NCBI RefSeq assembly: GCF_014805625.2
Contig: NW_023998416.1
Location: 10,140,021 to 10,204,020 of the forward strand
Length of the DNA stretch: 64,000 bases
Source: Glossina fuscipes
Taxonomy: Eukaryota > Arthropoda > Insecta > Diptera > Glossinidae
Direction of reading: 5' to 3'
Shown here: one piece after another, positions 38,979 through 50,300 of the stretch
Numbering within the stretch: the first letter of the stretch is position 1
Layout of the letters: every line of letters starts with the position of its first letter
The notes under the pieces: model-generated
The model's input: the letters and a program-made list of their open reading frames with translations, nothing else
What the model was told of the DNA's origin: nothing
Databases searched by the model: none
Made by a program: the position numbers and the translations under genes

Positions 38979-39715
38979 TGAGTGTACAGTGTAAATTCTT
39001 CTCTTCCTAAGTATTAGAAAAGAAGCTAACCTTTGCTCCTATATCAGAGACTCATAAGATGTAAGCGTAAGATGCTAAGTCAAATTAATACATTCCTGTC
39101 TTTTTTACAACGTTCAAGAAGATAAATAGCTTCTAACTAATAGCCACAGGTTAAATCTGAATGGACTAACTACATTAACTAGAGTTATCTAAATTTTCAA
39201 TGCTTCGCTTGCAACGGCAAAAGGTCAAAATTTGAAATTTCCTGTCTATAGAGAATTCGATGTAAAAGCGTTCATGGGCACTGTTAAGAGACATGCATAA
39301 AAATCGTCCCGATGGACTAACTGACAGACCCCGCTTTTTACCGGTTCATGGTGATAGATTTCAAAGATTTATCCTAAGCGGATTCGGCGCTTCTTCCTCC
39401 AACCTTTTATCCCATCTTGAAGAAGAAAAAAGTTATTTTTGACTCGTGATGAACTAACTTTTCATAAACATTTTATATCAATACGTAAGTAATAAGTAAA
39501 ATAATGCCATTCTCTAACTATAGCTGGATTTCTTCTAGGGTCAAAGAATGCGTTTATGCGATAAATTTCAGGTTTCACAGTTTCGTGAACAGACGGACTA
39601 AAATATATGCCTAAACCTCCTCAGTATTTCGTGGAGATCTTACTTGATATTATAAATGAAATAATTTAGACATCCTTTAGAGGGCCAGCCAGAGGGCAAA
39701 TCTTAGACAACTGCT
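37340..39715. other. Gene-free DNA with a perfect hairpin
   Basis: (TA)n and (ATT)n arrays and a 9-bp perfect inverted repeat at 38343-38366. Two short minus-strand frames (38587-38745 and 38462-38620) look faintly protein-like but have no start, family match or convincing splice sites. Confidence 0.45.
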
Positions 39716-39719
39716 TACA

Positions 39720-40196
39720 CGCCTTAAAACAAGTAAGAAAATTGGACTCCCGCCGACACTTACCGCCTTTTTTTGTAGCAAAGACTTAGGACCAAAGAAA
39801 AAACTAAATTTTCATATTTCGTAATACGGAGTGGGCGTGGTTGATTTTTTTCACATTAATAGAAAGCATGTGAAATTTTTTATCGTGTGCCTATTGTAGT
39901 TTGTGAAACGATCTTCTCTTCTTACGATGCTCAATGGGCGTGTCCTTTCACTGATTTGTATAATTTTCGAGACCAATGTTTTTGCTAAATTGAAAGCCAA
40001 TATGCTCACTTTTGCGACCCGAACTATGTTTACCACAGACGTTACACAGACTGCCAGCCAGACGGACATACCTGAATCGATTGAGAATTTGATGCTGTTT
40101 AAGCATCATGCTATACTTTACGAGTTCTATGTACTCTCCTTTTGACAGAACAAATTTACCTTCATCCTCCGGTGCTGAATATAAAAAAAACAAATA
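39720..40196 (-). mobile_element. DINE-1/Helentron-like repeat
   Basis: Left edge AAAACAAGTAAGAAAATTGG and right edge CATCCTCCGGTGCTGAATATAAAAA. Internal GAGTGGGCGTGGTTGATTTTTTT, AATGGGCGTGTCC, GACGTTACACAGACTGCCAGCCAGACGGACATACCTGAATCG and GAATTTGATGCTGTTTAAGC are family blocks. Short open frames across it on both strands are chance frames inside the repeat. Confidence 0.62.
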
Positions 40197-41559
40197 AATT
40201 CTTAGCGAATACGCAAAGGTCTCCGATATGATTAATTTGTCAGATCATATTGATTTCTTATACTCTTCCAATGCAGTTCGCGGTCAATTAAATAAAGTCT
40301 TTGGTTTCACGAGGCATAATAGGGCCTCAATAAGGAAGCTCTGCTTGTCAAACTGAAAAGGGATACATACATGGGTAACTTCGAGGAATGCTTTCTTAAG
40401 ATTTCCTGCTATTACTAAGAGCAGGGCTCTGTATAAAATTGCACTACTTTGCACTGACTTTTATTAAGCATCGACTAAGCAATATATCCAGACGAGGGGT
40501 TTTCTTTAAATTCCAACGTTTATTAGGGCCCGAGATATTTATAGATTTAAAAAATATGCGTCAAGTTATTCCTATTTTTAGCACCAAGTTCTATGACTTT
40601 TGCTATGAACTGAATCATGAAGCCTCAGCGATCTTTAACGCTTATGTTCTACAAGGTTCAATACGATTGTTAAACTTAATATATATGAAAATTTCATTAA
40701 ATGTTTAGATATATGCTATTAGTTTCTATATTGAACGAAAAGAAAGTTAATTTCGAGTTTTATTATTAATGTGTTCCATTGCACATTCATTTTCAGTTGA
40801 TTTCTGTATAAATCGAGGAATAATCGCAATCTTGCTCTTAATAGATTTTACATAATCACACATAATTGCGGTAATCTCTTGTTCTTTTATATATGTGTGG
40901 GTGTGTGTGTGCAATTAAAATCGTTTCGCAAATACTTTTCAAAATTTTCTTTGTTTTCGTTATTTATTTAATAGATATTTTGCTAAATTATTATGTAAAG
41001 AGTTTAACGAAAATTGTTATCTTTAAATGTTAGTTTTATATATATATATTTATATATATATATATATGTTCATCATAATTAAATTCTTAGCTAAACTTAG
41101 GTATATATTGCTACTGGTTATGTTTTTAGGGATTTCTTTGTTCTTTTTATTTGTTTTTTTTTTTTTTTTTTTTGTTTTTATCTCATAAATTTCGAATAGA
41201 ATCTTAATTTGTGGATTAACAAGTTAAACATTAATTCAACATTTTGCAAAATACATTTAAATAGCAACGTATATATATCGGATTACCGGGAAAATCGTTA
41301 TACTTTTGAAAGCCAATAGCTTGAAATTGTTGTTGTTCTTTTAACTGCATTCTTTAAACAGTTAAGCAATTTATTTAAAGTATATTAATACTTTGTATTA
41401 GTAAAAAGGAAGATCGTATTGTGTGTGCACATTTACGATATTTCATTATTTTACATCAATAAAATATAAAAAGCTTATGAAGAACCGCTACCCGTCGCAG
41501 TTACTTAAAAAAAAGGCGAAAAAAACGAAAACAGAGTTAAATTTTCCACACTCTATAAT

Positions 41560-42292
41560 ATTGGATGGATGCGGGCGATTTTCACCCAACTTCAGAATAA
41601 AAGTGGAAATTTATATGGTGTATGTGTTGTACCTTATAAGTAACAAGCAAAGCAAGCATAGTTTTTGTTTTATACATGGATTATTTTTTGGTATTTGCCA
41701 CAGATATTATACAGTTGGGAAGACAGACTGACGGACATGCCTACATATGTTTCGAATTTGAAATTATTCAAGAATATACAAACTTTATGATGCTTTTGAA
41801 GTTTATTTCCGCGCATTACAAAGGTAAAAAAATTACATTTTGCCACTCTACAACAGTGGGTAGGCGTGGCCCATTTTATTCATTTTTGTAGAGTTACTAG
41901 AACATCGACCATAAAATTTCAAAATATCAAGTTCGAATTTTTGTATACTTATCTCGTGTGGTTTATGAGTAATGAGCAAAAAACCTATATTTTATTCCTT
42001 TCCAGAAGCGTTTTCAGTTGACGTGGTACTGTAACCCATTTGGCCAAATTTTCAATACCAGCTTGCCGTGCAAGAACTTTCAATGTTTTTGCGCAATTTG
42101 AAGTCAATATGTTGACAGCAGACATTACGCAGACGAAGGGACGGACATGCTTAAACCGATTTGGGAATTTGATGCTGATCAAGAATATATATACACTTTG
42201 TGGGGTCCTGGAAGTTTCGTTTTGAGCGGTACAAACGTTTTGACTAACTGAATATACCACTCATCACTCAGGGTGTAAAGACTCGGGTATAA
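41560..42292 (-). mobile_element. DINE-1/Helentron-like repeat, possibly a partial duplicate
   Basis: The right end TCACTCAGGGTGTAAAGACTCGGGTATAAAAA, with GACATTACGCAGACGAAGGGACGGACATGC and GGAATTTGATGCTGATCAAGAATATATATACACTTTG, is a good family match. A second, weaker run of the same blocks lies at 41700-41790 (GAAGACAGACTGACGGACATGCC then GAATTTGAAATTATTCAAGAATATAC). The element may therefore be two overlapping copies or one with an internal duplication. GTAGGCGTGGCCCATTTT marks the middle. Confidence 0.58.
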
Positions 42293-43799
42293 AAATTATA
42301 TAAAAATGCTTTATAGAAATATTAAACCTCATATTTTATTTGGAAATTTTTGCTTTTGCCAATGACTTCGGTGATAATCTCTAATTTATAATTATATCGA
42401 AATACATTCTATGAAATATGATAAGAGAAAAGCTTCACAATGTTCACAAGTAATTAGGATATGTAAATATACGTCTCGACTTTTCCGACAATCCAAAATA
42501 TATATTGAGATATTAATATATATGTAATTAAAAGCTTTAATATACGTTCAGATAAAGACCTAACGTTTAATAGATAACAGGAGAGACCTTATATTCGACA
42601 AACACCGAATAATTATATATCCGCCATATATTATATTATAAAAGAATTCCACACCGCATGCGAAAAATAATTCTACATCTTTTTAAATAATCCCAAGCAA
42701 TATAAGATAAACTATTTCTCTGAACAACAAACATAGAAATATTGAACCAGAATCTCAAGCTAATTAAGAATATGATGAGCACCTTATGTAGATTTTTGTA
42801 GCGTATTTTTGGTTATTATTTAAGTCGTGGCATAACTCATATCTCAGGTATATCAAAAAGAATTTTTGCCGCCTTTTTTATTTAATCTGATTCGATGCTT
42901 CGGTTCACTTCAAACCGAACATTACAAGGGAACATTAAGGTTAATAACCGAATCATTCTCTCCTTTCGCTACCAACCTTCCACTTGTTTCTAATACCAGT
43001 GATAATCAATGATTTCCGTCGTAAATGTTCAAAATGATTACCATTTCCGACATTAGAACATGTAAAGGCTTACTTGTCTTGTGAGGCCTTAGGCAAAATG
43101 ACTCCAGAGCAAAAGACCTAAACCAACTGAGTATAAATCTAATCAAGTTAATTTTTTTTCTCTTCACCTATTTCCGTCGTAAAATACCACAAGTTAAAGG
43201 GATGCAACAACTGGCAGTATCGATCCGCGCAATGAAAGGCAGTTATATCCCAAGTCCGAACTGAATGCACAAAAGTGATGCAGGGAATAAAAAACATGGA
43301 AAATATACCATTTTCAAGAAAGACGAATAAGAACATTACAGTCAAGCAAGATAGATCATTAGATCCCCTACTCCCCATCCCGATCAGTTCACCCAGTGCA
43401 ATTTTTCATATACTTTCGTGATAAAGTACCAACAATCATACTTTGTTTCCATGTAAAAGCACATTTTTATTGTATGCAAGAGAGGCCAATGCATAAATGG
43501 ATGGGACCTGAATCTAGAAATGTGCACCTTATTGTTAATCACCTATATTCGTCATAAATTACTAAAAATAAAGCTTTTGATGTCATACAAAGGACTGCTT
43601 TTCATGAATATCCTCACAAGGAGTATGATCCGAAATTTAGACCTACATAGTCGTAGGAAACGTAGTACAGGTGACAATTTCTATATCAAATTACTATTAA
43701 GGCTCGGTTTTCACTATGATTTTAATAGGTCAAGCAGTTTCCTCATACAAGGCCTTATAGAACAAATCGATGTAATAAAATGTGCGCCTGTCTTGTACG

Positions 43800-43864
43800 C
43801 GTTGCTGGGTGTTACATATAACCGCACAAACTTCATATACCCTGAGGGTATCGGCTATAAAAAG
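43800..43864 (-). mobile_element. DINE-1-like terminus
   Basis: GGGTGTTACATATAACCGCACAAACTTCATATACCCTGAGGGTATCGGCTATAAAAA is the reverse complement of the 5' terminus, including the short inverted repeat TACCCTGAGGGTA. Little else of the element remains. Confidence 0.45.
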
Positions 43865-44049
43865 AAAGAGCGAAGGCTATCCGTTTAATCAGATTAGTCA
43901 TCAGAATTCTTTCGCAGAGATTTCGTTACTTCATAGCTTTAAATGTCACATAAAACATCGAGGATGCAATAATAAAAATTATTTAGAATAGCGCGTAATG
44001 TAACAGAGTGACTGTGTTTTTTTTTTTTTTTTGTAAACAATACTAAGAA

Positions 44050-44400
44050 TTTTCTATACCGGAAATCAACGGTATATTAAGTTTGTGCGGTTATATGTAA
44101 CACACAGAAAGACATAAGATGGACCGATCATTTATTAAACCGATCGATTCAGGATCATCAAGCTTGCCTGTTCGTCTTTCCGCTTCGCTCTCTTGTGCTT
44201 AGATCGCAATTTTTGATATATTTTGATAAAATTTAATGTACCTTAGCACATCATGTTGTCGCCCAACGACGAACGCTACTGAAAATGATTCGGATTCGAT
44301 CATTTTCCGTATAACGCTTTATTTTGAAAATCGTTATATGAATAAATGTAGGGTCGTGCAGCGTCTTTAATGGTCAGCCGTGGGCCCAATCGTTTGTTTA
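44050..44400 (+). mobile_element. DINE-1/Helentron-like repeat
   Basis: Starts near TTCTATACCGGAAATCAACGGTATATTAAGTTTGTGCGG. It carries ATATGTAACACACAGAAAGAC, AAACCGATCGATTCAGGATCA, CGCAATTTTTGATATATTTTGATAAAATTT and CGAACGCTACTGAAAATGATTCGGATTCGATCATTTTCC, then ATATGAATAAATGTAGGGT. One of the better preserved copies of the family. Confidence 0.64.
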
Positions 44401-44805
44401 CTTGTTTGTAAACGACATCAAGAAGTTTAGTGAATTGTTCGCGTGAAGTTTAATTAATGGAAAGTATTTTAAAAATTTTTTGCGGCAAAAACTTTTTTAT
44501 ATACCCCGACATGATTCAAAATAAAAAAAAAAATCTAATACTGTTGTTAGATTAGCGAAGACAATGATATAAAATGTATATAGTTTATAAAATATTCTAT
44601 TATACTTTCATAAAAAAATATGTTATTGGGATAAAAGAAAATTGGCAGTTTAGACCGCTTAAAAGAGTTAGATGCGATTAATCTTTGGATACATAAAGAA
44701 CTAGCAACAAAAATGTCGTTTAACGCAATAACGAAGCGTATGTGTGATCATAGTGCATCATATGAAAGTAGATAAGCTGATCTTTTTTGATATATATGTA
44801 TGTAT

Positions 44806-44816
44806 ATTATTATTAA

Positions 44817-44848
<32 letters not shown>
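44806..44848. repeat. (ATT)n microsatellite
   Basis: ATT units with one AAT interruption. Related arrays lie at 38053-38079 (ATT), 32363-32384 (AAT) and 21714-21733 (AAT). Confidence 0.88.
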
Positions 44849-44850
<2 letters not shown>

Positions 44851-45328
44851 GTTACATTTCAAGCTTTGATGACTTATTCGTCGTAGAAGAACATTTAACA
44901 CAAGTTTTTATATACAATTGAATTAATAATTATTAATTTAACTATAAACAGCTTCTATGTGGTTATGTAATGCTTAATTTTATGCTGTTTTAATAGCAAT
45001 ACGTCGGCATCATGTAAATGTATATTATTCATTTTATTCTCGTAATAATTGGTGGTTATGCGTTTTTTTCCCTCTACTGATTAATTCACTGCTTGAATAT
45101 ATTTCTAAAATTAATTAATTCTTTCTAATTATTTTGAACCTGAATTTAAACTTTGGTTATGTGTTTAGTAAAGTATGAAGGGTGGTGGAAAGGTCTGCGA
45201 TTTATACAGATTATGTTCACATATATTGAAATTAAACACTTAAATTTTATGAATAAAATTATTACAAACCTTTGAATGTAATGAATTTTTTCTTTTTTTT
45301 TCTTGCTCTTTGTTTTTCTTTAACACTC

Positions 45329-45334
<6 letters not shown>

Positions 45335-45366
<32 letters not shown>

Positions 45367-45551
45367 TTAAATTTTTTATAAAAAAAAAAAAATTATATTT
45401 AATAATTTTATTAAACTATTTGCATTATTTATTTATTTATTTTTTAATATTTTTAATTATATATTTATATAATAAGCATTTCCAAAAAAGCTATATATTG
45501 TCCTTAATACTTATGAAAATCTTTTGATATATTTTTGGTTGTTTTTTGTTT

Positions 45552-45585
<34 letters not shown>
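45335..45585. repeat. Paired A and T homopolymers
   Basis: A run of 28 A (45335-45362) and a run of 33 T (45553-45585) lie about 190 bp apart in very A+T-rich DNA. Homopolymer lengths in an assembly are unreliable. Confidence 0.7.
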
Positions 45586-45590
<5 letters not shown>

Positions 45591-46156
45591 CGGTTAAAAT
45601 TTTTTCAAATAATATTTTATAATTTTAGTTATTAGTATAAATTATGTTTAATTTATAAATTTTAATGTTATTTATACTGCTCTTAATTTTTTGTTTTTTC
45701 TTTTTTTTTTAATTCTGTTTAATTGTTGTGTTTGTAACTCCCATGTGAATTTTGTGTGTCATTTAATATGCTGCTGCTGGTATAACTTGTTATACGTTTC
45801 CTGAAAAAATTTTTAAAAAAACTTACTTACTGTTTTACAACATCTTGAAATTAACATATTATAGAGCGTAAGCTTAAATAGCGTTTATTTAAAATCGAGA
45901 CATATTTTATACCCATCTCCAAATGATTACTCGCTTTTACCCAGTTACGGTTGCCTGTCTGTCTCTCGATAGCTAAAAGTCATAAAGTAGCGAAATTTTG
46001 TAGCAGAGGCATGCTCTTAATCAAAATTGAAATGGATAGGTGATCCATGTCGACGAATTAAAAACACATTCCCTTGTCCGACCCACCGTTCGTTGGCGGC
46101 ATTCTTAAAGCCACAACAGTTGAAATTGGGGAAATTACTCTCATCCACACACTATG

Positions 46157-46343
46157 ACTGAAATGTTAAAACAACCTCGAAAATGACGAAAATTTCAGAA
46201 TATTTCAAAATAGGACTAGGATTACGTTCTCCACCTCTCAAAATAACTGAAATGTTAAGGCGGCAACCTCGAACACGACGATGGTTTCGAAATATTTTCA
46301 TCAGTATCCTACCACTTGCAATAGGATTAGGATTAGGATTCAC
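46157..46343. repeat. Tandem duplication, about 89 bp unit
   Basis: ACTGAAATGTTAA is repeated with an 89-bp offset (46157 and 46246). In both copies it is followed by CAACCTCGAA(A/C)A(T/C)GACGA, a TTTCAGAATATTT or TTTCGAAATATTT block, and a GGATTAGGATT-type block (copy 2 has three ATTAGG units). No protein function seen. Confidence 0.65.
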
Positions 46344-47360
46344 CCATACTTCAGTAGAAATTAACGAGCAAAGCACGATCGTAGAAGAGTTTTTTCAAAT
46401 TCATTGTTCAATTATTGTTCGAAATCTTGGTTAACAATGTATTATCAAAAAAAGAAAAATCGCTGCTTGCCATTTAGGTGAAAAACTTGAATAAGGAACT
46501 CATGCAGAGAATAATTCCGAAATTGTGCCTTAATGCACTGAATGGTGAAATTAAAACCAGCATAAAACGTTGAAAAAAAAAGTTTTAATAACATTAAAAC
46601 AAGGTCCGACTTAGAAATGTACATGTGCATCCCTTCAGAATGCAATTGACATAAAAGCCACCAAGCTTATTTCCTATGCCAGGCATATGATAGCAAGATA
46701 ATAAATTTTTAGAGTTTGCTTGCATATGTTTCAAAATAAAAATAATTTCTCATCGATTTTTCAATTATGATTAATTTCATTTACAAAACAGAAAAAAAAA
46801 AAAGGAAAAAATTCTAAACAAAATATTTGTAAAGAATGTTAACATATTTTTACTACACTAATGTACAATAATTTCGACATTTCACTTAAAATCTTTGTTG
46901 ATTATTATCATAATTTTTGTTTTCAATTGATTACTAAGCCACATTTTGTTAACATAATTACTTTTTATATCTTGTAAACAAAAAAAAAAAAAATGTATTA
47001 AATATAACATATGAATATATATATAACTAAAAATTTTGATAATAATAAAAAAAAAAATAACCAATAATAATTAACAGGGAAATATTTGATTTGCTTAGAT
47101 TAAAATACAGTTTAATTTTAGATATAATAACGCAAAATATGATGAAAAAATATTTGTAAAAATAAAATTGACTAAACTAGAGGCAAAAAAAAAAAGATTT
47201 GCCAAAGGAATGATTCAAACAACGCCATATAAATAGTAAATGTTACAAAAAATATAATTTCTTTATAATAAAAAATAAAATTTTTCTAAACGTGCGAAAG
47301 CTCTCGCGGAAAGAATTTCTAAGAGTTTTTTAAGGCAGGAGAAAGTGTTTTGGATAAAGA

Positions 47361-50300
47361 CTACTTTTTGCCTTTCGATTTCTTACCAGAAGTAACAAAG
47401 GGACCCACATAATTACTGGGAAAGAGACCGGTAAGACCATTCAATTCACCACGCCACCATTCCGGTTCATCACGGCCCAATACACTGATTATGTCATCTT
47501 TATCGAATGATAACTCGTCATCATTTTGCGCCTTGTAAGGATACAGAGCAACTACTTTATCTGAAATTGGAATGGAAACATGATTGAATATTATTGAAAG
47601 ACGAAGAAATTACAACGATGTTTACCTAATATCTGTTCAGCCATTTCCACACGACTTCCAGATACTGGAGTATTGCGACCACTATTGCGACCGCCTTGTA
47701 ATACTTTTACATAAGTTGCAGGGAACCAGCCTATTTGACGCCGGCGTCCTTTAGCTTGAAGTTCACCTTCCCACCAACCCGAGTCAGTTTTTTTGCGTAT
47801 CATTATCAATTGTCCTCGCACTAAAGACAATTGTTCGGAGCTCGTGGCATCATAAGGAGCAATAACTTGAGCGATTTCAAAGCGTTTTGCTCGCATACCC
47901 TGCTTTATTAGAAATAGGAAAAAAAAGCATAAAAAAATTAGTTAAAATAAAACATTAAAATGGGAAACGTATATATGGATCGAATACCGCATAGATATAT
48001 TTAATGAGTGTAAATAGAAAAAAAAAAAAAGAATAATTACAGGAGTCATGGAAGAAGTGCGTGACATGGGCCGGCTATATGATTCTGACGATTCATTCGT
48101 TTGCTGATTGATCTTCTGATTCGATTGTGTATTAATTTGTGAAACTTCTGTGTCTAGTTCTTCGTTTGTACGTGTTTCTTCGGCAGCTGCCGCCGCAGCA
48201 GCTACCTTTTCTGTATGCATTTGAAGATTGTATTGTTGTGAGGATACAGAGGCAGGAATGTTAATATCATTTGTTAGTGGTTCTGTTTGTTGTGGTGGCT
48301 GTTGATCTTGCAAAGCAGTGTTAGCAGCAAATTCATCTTGAGCATTACCGTTCATTGTATTATCCTATATATATATATATTGAAACATATCATAAAATGA
48401 AAAAGGAGAGAAAAAGACAAATGCAAGATAAGGGAATAATGCGCAGCGTAAAACAGACAAACAAACAAACGATCAATGATTTATTAGATTATAATTAATG
48501 CACCTTAGTGAATAATAGAAACACACATAATATATTGCTTGTAGTATTACTTAGTTAGAGAAGCATACCTTTTGATGATCGTAGGCTTGATTAAGATCTG
48601 TAGTATCTGCGGTGGGTGCTGAGGAGCCGATGTCAGCTTTTTGCACATAATTCGATGGGAACATGCCGGTACGATTCCCGATAGTACCAGTCCACCAATC
48701 ACCTTCTTTTTTAATTACCATAATCATTTCACCGGCACTAAAAGTCAAATCGCCTACTTCTCCCGATTCATAAGGATAGGCGGCTATATAATATTCTACC
48801 TCGCCATTGTAAGCATTGTCGCCACTAACTTCCGTAGCCTCCACGGTTGTGCTTCTAAAAGATGTTTTTTTTTTTTTTGTTTGTATAAAATTATATTAAT
48901 TAAATATAACGTTAACATTATATGTAAATATACTCTCTACGAAAATATGCGAATATAAATTCGCTATTTTATCTAATTCGAATAATTTAACTTAATAAAA
49001 ATTTATATTTTACTATAGACTTGTTACGATTGCTTATACGAACATTGACAAAAGTGCTAAGGATAATAAATGTTCTGCCACTGTAACTGCTTTTTAATGA
49101 TGGCGTTATGTTAATTAAAGATCGTTTACTTCGTATTAAAATCTTCTTCGCGCAATTTAAGTGAATTTTTGCCAAAGTGAGTCATTACTTAAAAAACGTA
49201 GGCATCACACAGTCTTGGCTCATGTAAAACTAGTTGCTTAACAACAGACAGAGAAACCAGCAAAAATGGGGCATAAATAATTTTCTGTTTATTTACGGAC
49301 TTACTCATAATTTTGGCTGTTATCATTGTAGGTGTCTTGTGCTGCATAAGTCTGAGCAGTGTCAACCTCTTCTAATTTTTCGACATAAGTTTCCGGAAAC
49401 CAGCCGGTATGCCCACTGATTTCGCCAGCCAACCAACCAGGTTCAGCATTTTGCTCTAATGGAACCAGAATGATATCTCCCGGCATAAAAGAAATCTCAT
49501 CTGCATTTCGTGCCGAAAATTCGTAAACAGCTCGATATTTAACGAAGCCTTCGGGTGCAGGTTCACTGGTATCTACAGCGTTCACAATGGTTTCAGCAGT
49601 TAATTCATTTGTGTTATCATTACTCAAACCATATTGATCAATACTCGTAGTTGTGGTGGTACCCCAAGCAGACCCTGTATCCCAAGCTGATGTAGCAGAC
49701 ACGTTCTCATTCTTTTTATTATATTTCATTTCTAAAACATGAGTACGTTGTGCATCATAATCGCTATACAATTCCTCACATTTATTTATCAGAGCTCCCA
49801 ATTCGCCTTTAACTTCCGTAACCGTTAAATCGTGTGAATTAATGTCTTCCTTTTTGCTTTCGATTTCTTTTCTTATGTTTTCCACTTTATCTTTCAATTG
49901 TTTGATAATAAGCTTATAAGGAAAGTAGAGATTTTTTAAAATTAATATCATTAAAGTTAAAAGAGAGTTTTCTAATCCCTCTCCTCGTTTACCTGTTTAT
50001 TGGCAAAAGCGGCGTTGAATTGCTCTTGTTGTCCCGCGTCAAACGTATTACCGGCCGCTTTAACCTTAGCATCCCATTTTGCCCGTTCTTGGGTCAATTG
50101 CAGAAGCTTAGCATTTTGTTCCTTAATACGAGTTTTCAATTGTGACATTTCTGTCATTGAACTGTCACGTTGCGAGCGCATGCCATCTATAACCGATTTA
50201 ACATTGGTAACTCCAGCCCTTGTTTCGCAAATCTTTTGAGATAAATCCTTAATCTGCGAATTAGTTCAATAATACTTTTTAAAAATCAATATAATGTTAA

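Larger units (their letters stand above)
44400..47360. other. Very A+T-rich spacer downstream of Dap160
   Basis: Homopolymers, (ATT)n and the 89-bp duplication. The 3' untranslated region of Dap160 should begin at 47360 and run leftwards. An ATTAAA-type signal on the minus strand lies near 47110, but no cleavage site can be fixed. Confidence 0.45.

Noticed and set aside
41423..42260. Several frames of 60-100 codons
   Set aside because: They lie in the interspersed repeat at 41.56-42.29 kb; similar peptides recur where other copies occur (39.9-40.2 kb).
43520..43888. A 122-codon plus-strand frame
   Set aside because: Its end runs through the terminus of a DINE-like repeat (ATACCCTGAGGGTAT); no domain recognised.
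46318..46340. Telomere-like TTAGG repeat
   Set aside because: The unit is ATTAGG, only three copies, inside a local duplication; flies lack TTAGG telomeres.
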